64,000 nt of DNA from Erythrobacter sp. KY5 (GTDB lineage: Bacteria; Pseudomonadota; Alphaproteobacteria; Sphingomonadales; Sphingomonadaceae): NCBI RefSeq assembly GCF_003264115.1, contig NZ_CP021912.1, positions 806,001-870,000 on the forward strand, given 5' to 3'. Within the stretch, counting starts at the first letter, position 1. Each line of letters opens with the position of its first letter. Position numbers and translations under genes: made by a program. Positions 1 through 9,912 of the stretch are shown in pieces. The notes under the pieces are model-generated. The model was not told the origin of the DNA. It saw nothing but the letters and a program-made list of their open reading frames with translations, and made no database searches.

Positions 1-710
1 TCAACAAGGCGCTGCGTCTGAAGCTGGTCTTCGAGGAAATTGTCGGCCGTACCTTGATCGACGAGGATGCGGTCGTGGCGCGCGCCGCTTTCGATCAAGG
101 CAACCGCGTCATATTCGCGCCAGCTGTCGCGGTCCTCTCCCAGATAGCGGCCCAGCGCCTTCTCTCCCCATGGCACCTGCGATGGTGCGACAATCGGCGA
201 GAACGCGCTGATTGAGCGGAAACGATCGGGGTTGCGCAGACCAATTGTAAGCGCGCCATGTCCGCCCATCGAATGTCCGGTGATAGACTGGCGACCCATA
301 TCGACCGGGAAATGCTTCGAAATCAGCGCTGGAAGTTCGTCTTCGATATAGCTGCGCATCCGGTAATGCTTTGCCCACGGTTCCTGTGTCGCATCGACAT
401 AGAAGCCTGCGCCTGTCCCGAAATCGTATTCGTCCCCGGCGTCCGGCACCTCTTCGCCGCGCGGGCTGGTGTCAGGAGCGACGAAGATAATGCCGTGCCT
501 TGCGCACGCTTCGCGATATTCGCCCTTCTCCATGACGTTCGCATGAGTGCAGGTTAGGCCGGAAAGATAGGTCAGGACCGGAAGCCTTGCGCCCTCTTCG
601 TGATCGGGCACGAAGACAGCGAAAGTCATGTCGGTTGACGTCGCCTCGCTTGCGTGGCGATAGACGCCTTGCGTGCCGCCATGGCTGAGCGTCTCGGACA
701 CCGTCTCCAT
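1..710 (-). CDS. fghA: S-formylglutathione hydrolase, 3' end cut off by window
   Basis: Translating the minus strand from the ATG at 710 gives 236 codons open to the window edge, so the C-terminus is missing. The enzyme hydrolyses S-formylglutathione to formate and glutathione, the second step of glutathione-dependent formaldehyde detoxification in the cytoplasm. The esterase-D-type nucleophile elbow GHSMGGHGAL puts the catalytic Ser near residue 147, and the Asp-containing DQGTADNFL motif lies near residue 221; the catalytic His falls beyond the edge. The start overlaps the stop of the upstream class III alcohol dehydrogenase (TGATG), so the two genes are translationally coupled and act in sequence on the same substrate. 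Confidence 0.95.
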   Translation of the reverse strand, partial: METVSETLSHGGTQGVYRHASEATSTDMTFAVFVPDHEEGARLPVLTYLSGLTCTHANVMEKGEYREACARHGIIFVAPDTSPRGEEVPDAGDEYDFGTGAGFYVDATQEPWAKHYRMRSYIEDELPALISKHFPVDMGRQSITGHSMGGHGALTIGLRNPDRFRSISAFSPIVAPSQVPWGEKALGRYLGEDRDSWREYDAVALIESGARHDRILVDQGTADNFLEDQLQTQRLV

Positions 711-1816
711 CAATAGACCACCACCGAACGGATGCTTTCGCCCGAATGCATCAGGTCGAAGCCTTTGTTGATGTCTTCGAGCGTGAGCGTGTGAGTGATC
801 ATCGGGTCGATGGCGATCTTGCCGTTCATGTACCAGTCGACGATCTTTGGAACGTCGGTGCGCCCCTTTGCTCCGCCAAATGCTGTCCCGCGCCAGTTGC
901 GCCCGGTGACGAGCTGGAAGGGCCGCGTCGCGATTTCCTTGCCCGCTTCGGCAACACCGATAATGATCGAGGTGCCCCAGCCCTTGTGGCAGCATTCGAG
1001 CGCGTCGCGCATCACGTCGGTGTTGCCGGTGCAGTCGAACGAATAGTCCGCCCCGCCATCGAGAATCTCGACCAGATGCGCGACAACGTCGGAGGTATCC
1101 TTGGGGTTTACAAAGTCGGTCATGCCGAATTTCTCGCCCCATTCGCGCTTGGCCGGGTTGACATCGACGCCGACGATCCGGTCCGCGCCCGCCATCTTCG
1201 CGCCTTGAATGACGTTGAGCCCGATCCCGCCAAGCCCGAACACGACCACATTGTCGCCCGGCTCGACCTTGGCCGTGTTGACCACCGCGCCAACGCCCGT
1301 GGTCACTCCGCAGCCGACATAGCAGGAGGTTTCGAACGGGGCGTCGGTGCGGATCTTGGCGACTGCGATCTCTGGAAGCACGATGAAGTTCGAGAAGGTT
1401 GAACAGCCCATGTAGTGGTAGATCGTCTCGCCCTTGTAGCTCATCCGGCTCGTTCCATCGGGCATCAGGCCCTGACCCTGCGTCGCGCGGATCGCGCTGC
1501 ACAGGTTGGTCTTGCCCGACAGGCACATTTTGCACTGGCGGCATTCGGGCGTGTAAAGCGGGATGACGTGATCGTCGGGTGCAACGCTGGTTACGCCTGC
1601 GCCCACTTCGCGCACGATGCCTGCGCCCTCATGGCCAAGCACGCTGGGGAAGATCCCCTCGCTGTCGAGCCCGTCCAGCGTATAAGCGTCGGTGTGGCAG
1701 ATGCCGGTTGCCATGATCTCGACCAGCACTTCGCCGGCTTTGGGGCCTTCGAGGTCGAGCTCGACAATTTCGAGCGGTTTCTTCGCTTCGAAAGCAACAG
1801 CGGCGCGTGTCTTCAT
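710..1816 (-). CDS. frmA: S-(hydroxymethyl)glutathione dehydrogenase / class III alcohol dehydrogenase
   Basis: This 368-residue zinc-dependent medium-chain dehydrogenase oxidises S-hydroxymethylglutathione, formed from formaldehyde and glutathione, with NAD+. The catalytic zinc region [10 protein letters not shown] is near residue 38, the structural zinc cluster [15 protein letters not shown] is near residue 92, and the Rossmann motif GLGGIGLNV is near residue 194. The family's characteristic [10 protein letters not shown] stretch is intact and the length is typical. It is the first gene of a two-gene operon with the overlapping S-formylglutathione hydrolase gene. The same enzymes often also reduce S-nitrosoglutathione, which the sequence neither proves nor excludes. 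Confidence 0.96.
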   Translation of the reverse strand: MKTRAAVAFEAKKPLEIVELDLEGPKAGEVLVEIMATGICHTDAYTLDGLDSEGIFPSVLGHEGAGIVREVGAGVTSVAPDDHVIPLYTPECRQCKMCLSGKTNLCSAIRATQGQGLMPDGTSRMSYKGETIYHYMGCSTFSNFIVLPEIAVAKIRTDAPFETSCYVGCGVTTGVGAVVNTAKVEPGDNVVVFGLGGIGLNVIQGAKMAGADRIVGVDVNPAKREWGEKFGMTDFVNPKDTSDVVAHLVEILDGGADYSFDCTGNTDVMRDALECCHKGWGTSIIIGVAEAGKEIATRPFQLVTGRNWRGTAFGGAKGRTDVPKIVDWYMNGKIAIDPMITHTLTLEDINKGFDLMHSGESIRSVVVY

Positions 1817-1909
1817 CGGGCTCTCTCCATCAAGTGAGAGAGCGGCCTAGCACAGCAGCAAGGGCCCGCAAGAGCGGGTTTGACCATGCTGCATGTCTGT
1901 TTTGAAAAT

Positions 1910-1996
1910 TGGTGCGGTCGAGAAGACTCGAACTTCCACGGGCGTTAGCCCACAACGACCTCAACGTTGCGCGTCTACCAGTTCCGCCACGACCGC
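1910..1996 (-). tRNA. tRNA-Leu(GAG)
   Basis: The minus strand folds into an 87-nt tRNA with a 7-bp acceptor stem (GCGGTCG paired with CGACCGC), a G-C-rich D arm, an anticodon stem CAACG/CGTTG around the loop TTGAGGT (anticodon GAG), a long class II variable arm and a TTCGAGT T-loop. Discriminator A and the CCA tail are genome-encoded. The long variable arm and GAG anticodon identify leucine. Confidence 0.95.
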
Positions 1997-2201
1997 ACTC
2001 GGGTGATCAGGACGCGCGCAGATCGCTGTCGTCCTCGGTAGGAGCGCGCCACTAGCAACAGGTTTGAGGGTGCGCAAGGCCTTTGATGCATTGCGGCAGA
2101 TATGGCTGGGTCAGGTAACCCTTCGCCGGCCTTTGTCCCGCATCGGGACCGGCTTAATGGCTTGCTTGCGAAAATGGTAAATCGGCAGGTAACCATTGGG
2201 C

Positions 2202-2456
2202 ATGAGCTTCACCGCTGCCCTTCTTCTGATCGCCCAAAGCGCCGCGCCTTTGGTGTCCGATGCGCCGATGGCCCAATCCTCGGCGGCACCGTCAGGCGGG
2301 GTCAGCATCCAGGCGTCGGCCAGCGCACGTATCATCCGCGCAACAAGGATCGCATTTGATCGGGACAGCGGGATTGCGGTCGAGGGTGAAACGCAGGCTT
2401 CCACGCTTCAGCGCAGCCGCGACGCAGCCGGAACCTATTGGGTCGAATTCAGCTGA
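2202..2456 (+). CDS. Small exported protein of unknown function
   Basis: An 84-codon ORF starting at ATG 2202; an in-frame TTG lies two codons upstream. The first ~20 residues (MSFTAALLLIAQSAAP) form a plausible Sec signal peptide, followed by a short, polar mature region of about 60 residues ending in TYWVEFS. I recognise no family. It lies between tRNA-Leu and the convergent zinc-ribbon gene, whose stop codon is 12 bp beyond its own. There is no strong Shine-Dalgarno, so translation is likely but not certain. Confidence 0.55.
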   Translation: MSFTAALLLIAQSAAPLVSDAPMAQSSAAPSGGVSIQASASARIIRATRIAFDRDSGIAVEGETQASTLQRSRDAAGTYWVEFS

Positions 2457-2468
2457 GGACATGCGCCC

Positions 2469-3458
2469 TTAGCTGGGCGACCATCCAATCTCGGCAGCCT
2501 GAGCGGCGGGCGGGATGTCAGTCACCGCCTCGGTCACATTGAGGCTTTCCCCCGGTGCAAGCTCGCGCTTCGATGGCACGACCACCCAGGAATAAACGTT
2601 CTTTTCGCGCGCATCGCGGAAGACGACGAGGACGCTCGGCACTCTCTGGCTTTCCTGCGATACGTTGGAGATACTTCCGCTAACCCGAAATATCTCTTCC
2701 CCGCTTTCGAGCGTTTCCTTGCGCTGCCTCGCCTGCGGGAAGTCGAGGACGAGTTCTTCCTTCCCGATACCAAAGGTCGGCTTGCTGATCGGGAGCCAGT
2801 CGGGAAGCCCGTAATAATTGACTGCAACCGCTGTGCCTGACGCGAGGAGGGCGAAGACCCCTGCCGCTATCGTCCACATCTTGAGCGAGTTGCGGCGGCG
2901 CGAGAAAGGCGGGCTGTAATCGAACTGCGACCCTTCCTCATGACCGTCGTAATCATCGTCGAAGGCGGCATCGACATCAGCGTCACCAGCCTCGTCTTCA
3001 AATTCGCGCGCGAGAGGATCGGCACCAGCCCCATACTCGCTGTCGGCCTCGGGCTCAGGCTCAGGCGCGGGTTCCGGCTCCGGCTCGGTCGCAGGAGGCT
3101 CCGCATATGCCTCTTGCGGATCTGCAGATTGAGGTCGATCCGAAGTGCGCCAGTGGCTGATCGAAGGGTTCGCTGCCTCATCGACATCGGACCACGGCTC
3201 CGCGCTTTCTTCCGTTTCCACTTCCGTCTCGGGCTCGGGAGCAGGCGCAGGTGGCGGGGGAGGAGGTGCGGGCTCTGGCTCAGGCTCGGCGGCGGGAGCA
3301 GCGACAGCTTCTTCTTCGTGGTCGTCGAAGTCGAGCGGCTTTGGTTCCTGGAACCAGCTGTGCTTGCATTTTGCGCAGCGCACGGTTCTGCCCTCGGCGC
3401 CGATCGCGCTTTCCGGGACGACATAACGTGTCGAGCACTCTGGGCACGAGATGATCAT
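2469..3458 (-). CDS. MJ0042-type zinc-ribbon protein with DUF3426 domain
   Basis: Residues 1-37 form a zinc ribbon with two CxxC pairs (CPEC and CAKC), the MJ0042 finger. A long acidic, proline-rich low-complexity stretch follows (Pro-Glu repeats, roughly residues 50-180), then one transmembrane helix near residues 193-215 and a C-terminal DUF3426 domain predicted to face the periplasm. I chose the ATG at 3458 because the family normally begins a few residues before the first Cys; an ATG five codons upstream (3473) is also possible. The gene diverges from ftsE. Its function is not known, though an envelope or division link would fit the neighbourhood. Confidence 0.85.
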   Translation of the reverse strand: MIISCPECSTRYVVPESAIGAEGRTVRCAKCKHSWFQEPKPLDFDDHEEEAVAAPAAEPEPEPAPPPPPPAPAPEPETEVETEESAEPWSDVDEAANPSISHWRTSDRPQSADPQEAYAEPPATEPEPEPAPEPEPEADSEYGAGADPLAREFEDEAGDADVDAAFDDDYDGHEEGSQFDYSPPFSRRRNSLKMWTIAAGVFALLASGTAVAVNYYGLPDWLPISKPTFGIGKEELVLDFPQARQRKETLESGEEIFRVSGSISNVSQESQRVPSVLVVFRDAREKNVYSWVVVPSKRELAPGESLNVTEAVTDIPPAAQAAEIGWSPS

Positions 3459-3649
3459 TTCAGTGAGACGCATGAATCAGGTTAACGAGCGCTGCAAGGG
3501 CGGGGCGCCTCACGACGGGCGAATTGCGGGCTTTTTCCACATGAGAGGCGCAAAATTGCGGGATCGTGCAACAATGCTGCGACATATTGTGGGAGTTGCG
3601 GCTGCCGTGGGCTTCCCTGTGTGCGGGCAGCTTGGTAAACGCGCCCTTG

Positions 3650-4396
3650 ATGAACGAGCGGCCATCAGAAATCGTCAAGTTCGACAATGTGGGTCTACGC
3701 TATGGCACCGATCCCGAAGTGCTGAGCGATCTGTCGTTCACGCTTTTCCCCGGCAGCTTCTATTTTCTCACCGGAGCGAGTGGTGCTGGCAAGACCAGCC
3801 TTCTGAAACTTCTCTATCTCGCGCAGCGTCCTTCGCGCGGCAGTATTCGCATGTTCGGCAAGGACATGATCACGCTCCCGCGTCAGAAATTGCCTGACTT
3901 TCGCAGGCGTCTTGGCGTCGTGTTTCAAAACTTCCGCCTCGTGTCGCACTTGTCAGCCTTCGATAATGTAGCGCTGCCCTTAAGGCTTGCGGGCACGGAC
4001 GAGGCTAAAGTGGTCAAGGCGGTGTCCGACATGCTTGAATGGGTCGGCCTTTCGCACCGCGCACAGGCAGTCCCTGCAACCATGTCGGGCGGCGAACAAC
4101 AGCGCGTCGCCATCGCGCGTGCCGTGATCGCGCGCCCGCAAATGCTCATCGCGGACGAGCCAACCGGCAATGTCGATCCTGAAATGGCGCTGAAACTGCT
4201 GCGCCTGTTCGAAGCGCTCAACAACCGGGTGGGTACGACAGTCATTGTCGCGACCCACGATGTGCACCTGCTCAAGAAAGTGCCGGAATCGCTCATCATG
4301 CGGCTTCACAAGGGACGGCTATCCGATCCGACCGGAGCGCTGCGTTACCCGCCGCAGCCAAAGCCGCGGCCCGCCCCGCGCAAAGGTGCGGCATGA
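3650..4396 (+). CDS. ftsE: Cell division ATP-binding protein FtsE
   Basis: This ABC ATPase, 248 residues from ATG 3650, carries Walker A GASGAGKTS, the signature MSGGEQQRVAIARA, and Walker B MLIADEPTG followed by the switch His in ATHDVH. FtsE pairs with membrane FtsX; the complex couples ATP hydrolysis at the division site to activation of periplasmic peptidoglycan hydrolases. Upstream in-frame codons exist, but the conserved N-terminus (VKFDNVGLRYG) supports this start. Its stop overlaps the ATG of ftsX (ATGA), as is usual for this operon. The C-terminal tail after residue 215 is Pro/Arg-rich. Confidence 0.95.
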   Translation: MNERPSEIVKFDNVGLRYGTDPEVLSDLSFTLFPGSFYFLTGASGAGKTSLLKLLYLAQRPSRGSIRMFGKDMITLPRQKLPDFRRRLGVVFQNFRLVSHLSAFDNVALPLRLAGTDEAKVVKAVSDMLEWVGLSHRAQAVPATMSGGEQQRVAIARAVIARPQMLIADEPTGNVDPEMALKLLRLFEALNNRVGTTVIVATHDVHLLKKVPESLIMRLHKGRLSDPTGALRYPPQPKPRPAPRKGAA

Positions 4397-5334
4397 GGAC
4401 GCCGCCCGTTCCTGACGAAGGCATCGAAAAGGTCGCGCCGATGAAAGGCTCGGTCACTGCCAAGCTGCTGCCACAAACGCGCTTTGGCGGACCGATCCCG
4501 TGGGTGATCGCCATCCTCATCGCGCTCGTCGTGATTGCTGCCGCTGGCGGGCTTTCGCTGCGTAACCTTGCCGAGAATGCGCGCGCGGACCTGTCCGATG
4601 CGGTGACCGTTCAGATCGTGGAAGCCGACGAGGATGCCCGCGCCGCTCAGACAGATGCCGCCGCCGCCGCGCTTGGCAATTCGAGGCTGGTCACTTCGGT
4701 CCGCGTGGTGCCCGAAGCCGAGCTTGAAGAACTGCTCGCACCCTGGCTTGGCGAAAGCGCGGTATCGCAAGACGTGCCGATCCCGGCCTTGATCGACGTG
4801 GAGCTTACGAGGCAGGCCAACGCGCAGGAAATTGCCCAGTTGCAGAGCGCGCTGGACGAGGCGCTGGAACCGCTTGGAGGTTCCGCCCGGATCGATGCGC
4901 AATCGGAATGGCTCCGTCCCGTCTACGATGCGCTGGCAGCGCTTCAATATCTCGCGCTCGGTCTGATCGCGCTTGTGAGTTTTGCGACCGCTGCGGCGGT
5001 CTGGCTCGCAGCGCGCAGTGCCTTTGCCAATCACCGCGATACGGTCGAGATCATTCACTTGCTTGGCGGGACCGACAGACAGGTGACGCGGGTGTTCCAG
5101 CGATCGGTCGTACGCGATGCAGCCTTCGGAGCCTTCGTGGGGCTGGTGATCGGTCTCGCAGCGGTTTGGCTGCTGGGCCAGCAATTTGCCGCACTCGACA
5201 GCGGCATGGTGAGCGGAGGCAACCTTGACGTGGCCGATTGGGCGGTTATCGGCGCGGTTCCAGTCGCGGGCGTTCTGCTTGCGCTCATTACGGGTCGGAT
5301 AACGATCGGACTTGCGCTAAAGTCGATGCTGTAA
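4393..5334 (+). CDS. ftsX: Cell division protein FtsX
   Basis: A 313-residue inner-membrane protein with a cytoplasmic N-terminus, a first transmembrane helix near residues 35-55, a periplasmic domain of about 115 residues, then three more helices near 180-205, 230-255 and 277-300. This is the FtsX permease topology. It starts inside the ftsE stop codon, which implies coupled translation. FtsX transmits FtsE ATPase activity to periplasmic amidase activators. The periplasmic domain is Asp/Glu- and Ala-rich, and overall conservation is low, as is normal for FtsX outside the membrane core. Confidence 0.93.
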   Translation: MRTPPVPDEGIEKVAPMKGSVTAKLLPQTRFGGPIPWVIAILIALVVIAAAGGLSLRNLAENARADLSDAVTVQIVEADEDARAAQTDAAAAALGNSRLVTSVRVVPEAELEELLAPWLGESAVSQDVPIPALIDVELTRQANAQEIAQLQSALDEALEPLGGSARIDAQSEWLRPVYDALAALQYLALGLIALVSFATAAAVWLAARSAFANHRDTVEIIHLLGGTDRQVTRVFQRSVVRDAAFGAFVGLVIGLAAVWLLGQQFAALDSGMVSGGNLDVADWAVIGAVPVAGVLLALITGRITIGLALKSML

Positions 5335-5339
5335 AAAAC

Positions 5340-5876
5340 ATGGTTGTCATTCGTTATCTCCTCGCCGCGAGCGTGCTCGTCTGGGCTTTGGGCTTCTTCT
5401 GGTTCGCTGCCGCGCTGCCGCAGCCAGCTGACGAGCTTTCCACCGATGCGGTGATCGTGCCGACAGGCGGACCGGGCCGGATTGCGCAAGGTTTGCAGGT
5501 TCTCGAAAAGGGTCAGGCGCGCCAGATGCTTGTCACGGGGGTCGATCCCGAGGTGACGCGTGACGAGTTTGCCGCTGAATTCGAGGTGGACGAGGCGCAG
5601 ATGGATTGCTGCATCACGCTTGGCTCCGAAGCGGTCGACACTCGCTCCAATGCGACCGAAACCGCCGAATGGGTTGAAGCGAACGGCATCACCTCGCTCC
5701 GTCTTGTCACCACAGACTGGCACATGCGCCGCGCTGCCGGAGAGCTCGACCGCGAGCTGCCGTCAACAGTCAAGGTGGTGCGCGACGCAGTACCGTCGCA
5801 GCCGAGCCTTGCGAGCCTCTTCCTTGAATATCACAAGTTGATCGCCAGCTTTGTTGCAGGCCTTTTCGGTTATTGA
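5340..5876 (+). CDS. YdcF-like DUF218 protein
   Basis: A 178-residue protein starting at ATG 5340, six bases after the ftsX stop. It has an N-terminal hydrophobic anchor (VIRYLLAASVLVWALGFFWF) and then a DUF218 domain with the characteristic AVIVPTGGPGRIAQGL, GSEAVDTRSNATE and TTDWHMRRA segments. Members such as SanA, ElyC and YdcF are linked to envelope integrity and envelope polysaccharide metabolism, but no reaction is assigned here. Its position between ftsX and plsC in one operon supports an envelope role. Confidence 0.88.
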   Translation: MVVIRYLLAASVLVWALGFFWFAAALPQPADELSTDAVIVPTGGPGRIAQGLQVLEKGQARQMLVTGVDPEVTRDEFAAEFEVDEAQMDCCITLGSEAVDTRSNATETAEWVEANGITSLRLVTTDWHMRRAAGELDRELPSTVKVVRDAVPSQPSLASLFLEYHKLIASFVAGLFGY

Positions 5877-5889
5877 GGCACCCCTTCGA

Positions 5890-6624
5890 GTGGCGTTTTT
5901 TCGCAGCCTTGTTTTCTATCCCCTGTTCTACGGGTTCAGCGCGATCCTCGTCGTGGTTTCGCTGTTCGCGCTGCTGCTGGGGCTTGAGGCGCTGAAGAAG
6001 GTCGTCGCGCTTTGGGGCGCCTGGCACAAATGGTGCGTTGAGAATGTGCTTGGCATCACGATCGTGCAAGAAGGCATGATCCCGGATGAGCCGGTCCTGA
6101 TCGCGGTGAAGCATGAAAGCTTTTTCGAAGCGATCGACATGCCACGTCTGTTCCGCTTCCCGACCGTGTTTGCAAAGCGCGAACTGTTTCTTATTCCGGG
6201 CTGGGGGTATTCTGCGAAGGTTTACGGCCTGGTCCCCGTGGCGCGTGATCGCGGTGCGCAGGCGCTGCGCCAGATGATCGCCTTTGCCAAGGAACGCGTT
6301 GGCGAAGGGCGTCCGCTGGTCATCTTTCCCGAGGGGACACGAGTGCCGCACGGGAAAGAGCCGCCGCTGCAATCGGGCTTTGCGGGTATTTACAAGCTGC
6401 TCGGACTGCCGGTGGTGCCGGTCGCGGTAAACAGCGGGCCGCTCTACCACCGCATCGTCAAGCAGCCCGGCACGATTACCTATCGTGTGGGCGAGACAAT
6501 TCCGGCAGGCCTGCCGCGCGCCGAGATGGAGCGCCGCGTGCACCGCGCGATCAATGTGCTTAATTCAGATGAGAGCATCGCGTCTTTGTCTGCGAACCCG
6601 CATCCGCGGGTTCGTCCTCGCTAG
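5890..6624 (+). CDS. 1-acyl-sn-glycerol-3-phosphate acyltransferase (PlsC family)
   Basis: The protein acylates lysophosphatidic acid at the inner membrane. Two N-terminal hydrophobic segments precede the acyltransferase motifs: KHESFFEAID (an HX4E variant of the usual HX4D block), FPEGTRVPHG (motif III) and the VPVAVNSG block. I prefer the GTG at 5890, which has GAGG about ten bases upstream; an in-frame TTG at 5851 would overlap the DUF218 gene. The last eight codons and the TAG stop lie inside a dispersed GC-rich repeat (6598-6686), so the C-terminal tail PHPRVRPR is probably not ancestral. Confidence 0.9.
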   Translation: MAFFRSLVFYPLFYGFSAILVVVSLFALLLGLEALKKVVALWGAWHKWCVENVLGITIVQEGMIPDEPVLIAVKHESFFEAIDMPRLFRFPTVFAKRELFLIPGWGYSAKVYGLVPVARDRGAQALRQMIAFAKERVGEGRPLVIFPEGTRVPHGKEPPLQSGFAGIYKLLGLPVVPVAVNSGPLYHRIVKQPGTITYRVGETIPAGLPRAEMERRVHRAINVLNSDESIASLSANPHPRVRPR

Positions 6625-6686
6625 GCGCGCGGCAAGGCCGCACCCGCTGCGGGCGGGCAGTCGCCCTTGCGGCCCCTCGGGGCCGA
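6598..6686 (+). repeat. GC-rich dispersed repeat, copy A
   Basis: It shares the blocks CCGCATCCGCG, TCCTCGCTAG, CCCGCTGCGGGCG, GTCGCCCTTGCGG and a terminal CGGGGCCGA inverted repeat with the segment at 35396-35490, and most of these with 60559-60656 and the minus strand of 55449-55529. This copy overlaps the end of plsC and contains its stop codon. The sequence is rich in short palindromes, so it may fold as RNA. Confidence 0.7.
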
Positions 6687-6707
6687 TCTCACGCCCGTCG
6701 AGCTACC

Positions 6708-7616
6708 TTAACCATGATCCTCGCGCCCGAAGTCCGGGCGGTCATCATCCTGGCCTTCCTTGATCACTTCACGGCGGATTGCGCGGGTGCGGCTGAAAAG
6801 CTCGTGCAGCGCATCGCCGTCGCCTGACCGGATTGCACGCTGGAGGGCGGTGAGGTCTTCGGTGAAGCGCCCCAGCATCTCGAGCACGGCGCTTTTGTTG
6901 TTGAGGAACACGTCGCGCCACATCACCGGGTCGGAAGCGGCAATGCGGGTGAAGTCGCGAAAGCCGCCAGCCGAATACTTGATCACTTCTGAGCGTGTCA
7001 CCTCCTCCAGATCGCTGGCCGTGCCAACGATGGTGAAGGCGATGAGGTGCGGGATATGGCTGGTCACGGCGAGGACAAGATCGTGGTGCTCTGCGTCCAT
7101 GATCTCGACAGTCGCGCCAAGCTTCGTCCAGAATTCCGACAGCGCAGCGAGCGCGTTCTCATGGGTGCCATCGACAGGTGTGAGAATGCACCAGCGGTTC
7201 GTGAAGAGCGAGGCAAAGCCTGCCTCCGGCCCGCTTTGCTCGGTCCCTGCCACAGGGTGCGCCGGAATGATCGTGCGGCCCGGAAGCGCGCGGCTCAGCG
7301 CTTCGGAAACGCTCTGCTTCGAGGAGCCGACATCGGAAATGATCGCGGTTTTGGGAATGTGATCGGCAAGCTGCGCGGCTGCTTCTTCCATCGCGCCAAC
7401 CGGAACGCAAAGCACCACCAGATCAGCCTCGCGCACAGCCTCGGCAGCACTGTCACACACAGTCCCGACCAGCCCGCGCTCGCCCGCGACCTTGCGCACG
7501 CCTTCGTCGCGGTCGTAGCCTGTGGTCACGATGCCCGGCGCGTATTCCCGCACCGCAAGCCCGATCGATCCGCCCAGCAGGCCAAGCCCGATGATGGCGA
7601 CGCGCTGGATCGTCAC
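6708..7616 (-). CDS. tyrA: Prephenate/arogenate dehydrogenase
   Basis: This NAD(P)-dependent dehydrogenase makes the tyrosine precursor from prephenate or arogenate. The N-terminal Rossmann motif is [10 protein letters not shown], followed by [20 protein letters not shown] and the central helical [17 protein letters not shown] block typical of TyrA. The GTG at 7616 overlaps the hisC stop (GTGA) and is preferred to a TTG five codons upstream. It is coupled to the upstream aminotransferase, a common alphaproteobacterial pairing in which the aminotransferase may serve both His and Tyr/Phe synthesis. The length, about 302 residues, is normal. Confidence 0.93.
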   Translation of the reverse strand: MTIQRVAIIGLGLLGGSIGLAVREYAPGIVTTGYDRDEGVRKVAGERGLVGTVCDSAAEAVREADLVVLCVPVGAMEEAAAQLADHIPKTAIISDVGSSKQSVSEALSRALPGRTIIPAHPVAGTEQSGPEAGFASLFTNRWCILTPVDGTHENALAALSEFWTKLGATVEIMDAEHHDLVLAVTSHIPHLIAFTIVGTASDLEEVTRSEVIKYSAGGFRDFTRIAASDPVMWRDVFLNNKSAVLEMLGRFTEDLTALQRAIRSGDGDALHELFSRTRAIRREVIKEGQDDDRPDFGREDHG

Positions 7617-8716
7617 GCGGTTTCTCCGCAAAGCTTGCGCAAGGTGGCGATCACGCGGTCCATGTCCTGCGACTTGCCAATCGTGATACGCAGCGCGTCG
7701 GCCAGCCCTTGCGATGGCAGGTGGCGCACGGCGTAGCCTGCCTCGGCGATTGCTGTGAGGGCGGTCTCGGCTTTCAGATCGCCATCGAAGCGTGCCAGCA
7801 CGAAGTTCGCCTCACTTGGGACGGCGCTGAGACCATGATTGCCAAGCGCGGCGATCGCCTCGACGAAGCGCGCGCGTTCGGCGGCATTGTGCGTGCGGCT
7901 CGCCTCCACGAATTCAGTGTCGCCCAGCGCGGCCAGAGCAGCTTTCTGGCCGCTCACTGTCACGTTGAACGGTCCGCGAATACGGTTGAGCACTTCGATG
8001 AGGCCCGGCGCGCCCGTTGCCCAGCCGACCCGTTCAGCGGCAAGACCATGGATCTTGGAGAAGGTGCGCGTCACCAGCACGTTGTCGTGACGGGCTGCAA
8101 GGTCGAAGCCGACGCGCTGATGCGCCGGGTCGAGATATTCGGCGTAAGCCTCGTCGACCACCAGCAGCACGTCAGCAGGCAGCCCTGCGTGCAGGCGCTT
8201 GACCTCTTCAGGCGCGATCCATGTGCCGGTTGGGTTGTTGGGGTTCGCAAGGAACACGACGCGCGTGTTCGGCGTCACAGCGCCAAGCATGGCGTCAACG
8301 TCGGCAGTGTAGTCAAGGTCATCGACTTCGACCGGCTCCGCCCCGCAGCGCCTTGCGGCGATATCATAGACCGCGAAGGAGTGACGCGAGAACAGCACTT
8401 CATCGCCGACGCCCGCAAAGCCCTGTGCTGCAAGGTTGAGCAATTCGTCAGAGCCCGTGCCGCACACGATCCGCTCTGCATCGAGGCCGTGCAATTCTGC
8501 AATTGCTGTCCGAAGCGCTCTGGAATCGGGATCGGGATAGCTCGCCGCTTCCCCTCGCGCCTGCTCAAGCGCTTCGAGCGCTGCCGGACTGGTGCCCAGC
8601 GGGTTCTCGTTCGCGGAAAGCTTCACCAGCTTGCGGCCATCGCTCGCAGTCGCCTTGCCGGGGACATAGGCGTGGATGCCGAGGATGTAGGGCTTGGGTT
8701 CGGGGCGTGTTGTCAT
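7613..8716 (-). CDS. hisC: Histidinol-phosphate / aromatic aminotransferase
   Basis: A class I/II PLP aminotransferase of 367 residues from ATG 8716. The N-terminus has the HisC hallmark [13 protein letters not shown], then [16 protein letters not shown] and the PLP-lysine segment [16 protein letters not shown]. It transaminates imidazole-acetol phosphate and, in organisms that pair it with tyrA, probably also aromatic keto acids. An in-frame TTG 11 codons upstream was not chosen. It diverges from metX over an 83-bp spacer that must hold both promoters. Confidence 0.93.
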   Translation of the reverse strand: MTTRPEPKPYILGIHAYVPGKATASDGRKLVKLSANENPLGTSPAALEALEQARGEAASYPDPDSRALRTAIAELHGLDAERIVCGTGSDELLNLAAQGFAGVGDEVLFSRHSFAVYDIAARRCGAEPVEVDDLDYTADVDAMLGAVTPNTRVVFLANPNNPTGTWIAPEEVKRLHAGLPADVLLVVDEAYAEYLDPAHQRVGFDLAARHDNVLVTRTFSKIHGLAAERVGWATGAPGLIEVLNRIRGPFNVTVSGQKAALAALGDTEFVEASRTHNAAERARFVEAIAALGNHGLSAVPSEANFVLARFDGDLKAETALTAIAEAGYAVRHLPSQGLADALRITIGKSQDMDRVIATLRKLCGETA

Positions 8717-8799
8717 GGCCGCGGGGCGATAACCTCTTGGCGCGTCCAAGAACAGCCCAATTGACTTGCACGGCTCGCTACCCCACTTCGCGCTGGCTT

Positions 8800-9912
8800 A
8801 TGAACGCTGCCCCCGCCTCGAAGACCTTCGCGCTGCCCGACCCTCTGCCGCTTGATAGCGGGCAGGCGCTTGAAGGCGCGCAGATTGCGTATGAGACTTA
8901 TGGCGAGCTGGCCGAAGACCGTTCGAACGCCATCCTCATCTGCCATGCGCTGACCGGCGACCAATATGTTGCGAGCAATCACCCGATCACCGGCAAGCCG
9001 GGCTGGTGGGAGCGGATGGTCGGCCCCGGCAAGCCGATCGACACGGATCGCTTCCACGTCATCTGCGCCAATGTGATCGGCAGCTGCATGGGGTCGAGCG
9101 GCCCTGCGTCCGAAGCCTCCGACGGCAACCCTTATGCGATGCGCTTTCCCGTCATCACCATCCGCGACATGGTGCGCGGGACCGTCGCTCTGCTCGACGG
9201 CCTTGGCATTGAGCAGCTTCACACGGTGGTCGGCGGATCGATGGGCGGAATGCAGGCGCTGAGCCTTGCCGCCAATTGGCCAAGCCGCGCAGCACGGGTG
9301 CTGGTGATCGCTTCGACCGCGCGGCATTCGGCGCAGAATATCGCCTTTCACGAGGTTGGCAGGCAGGCAATCATGGCGGACCCTGCCTGGGCGGGCGGCG
9401 ACTACTACGCGACCGGCTCCTCGCCCGATAATGGCCTCGCCGTGGCGCGTATGGCTGCGCATATCACCTACCTGTCCGAGGAAGGGCTGACCGCCAAGTT
9501 CGGGCGACGTTTGCAGGACCGCGACGCCAAGAGCTTCGGCTTCGATGCCGACTTCCAGGTCGAGAGTTATCTGCGCTATCAGGGCAGCGGCTTCACCCAG
9601 CGCTTCGACGCCAATTCCTACCTCTACATCACGCGGGCGATGGACTATTTCGATATCGCCGAAGAGTTTGCTGACGACAAGGGGGGCGGCAAGCTTGCCG
9701 ATGCCTTCGCGGGGACGAGCGCCCGGTTCTGTATCGTCAGCTTCGACACCGACTGGCTCTACCCTACCGCAGAGAGCCGCCATGTCGTCCACGCATTGAA
9801 CGCCGCCGGGGCCAAGGTCAGCTTCGTCGAACTGAGCGCCCCTAACGGCCACGACAGCTTCCTGCTTGCGCATGAGGAGCTGGACCGCGTCGTGAAGGCC
9901 TTCGTCGAGTGA
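8800..9912 (+). CDS. metX: Homoserine O-acetyltransferase (MetX)
   Basis: An alpha/beta-hydrolase acyltransferase of 370 residues that acylates homoserine as the committed step to methionine. The nucleophile elbow [11 protein letters not shown] carries Ser147; the catalytic Asp is in SFDTDWLYP and the His in NGHDSFLL near the C-terminus. The oxyanion segment [10 protein letters not shown] is intact. Specificity for acetyl- or succinyl-CoA cannot be settled by reading. The gene overlaps metW by four bases, the standard metXW arrangement. The short upstream spacer contains TTGACT at 8760 but no recognisable SAM-II riboswitch. Confidence 0.95.
   Translation: MNAAPASKTFALPDPLPLDSGQALEGAQIAYETYGELAEDRSNAILICHALTGDQYVASNHPITGKPGWWERMVGPGKPIDTDRFHVICANVIGSCMGSSGPASEASDGNPYAMRFPVITIRDMVRGTVALLDGLGIEQLHTVVGGSMGGMQALSLAANWPSRAARVLVIASTARHSAQNIAFHEVGRQAIMADPAWAGGDYYATGSSPDNGLAVARMAAHITYLSEEGLTAKFGRRLQDRDAKSFGFDADFQVESYLRYQGSGFTQRFDANSYLYITRAMDYFDIAEEFADDKGGGKLADAFAGTSARFCIVSFDTDWLYPTAESRHVVHALNAAGAKVSFVELSAPNGHDSFLLAHEELDRVVKAFVE

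Noticed and set aside
8717-8799. SAM-II riboswitch before metX
   Set aside because: Riboswitches of this class often precede metX in alphaproteobacteria, but the 83-bp spacer lacks the conserved core and pseudoknot pattern.
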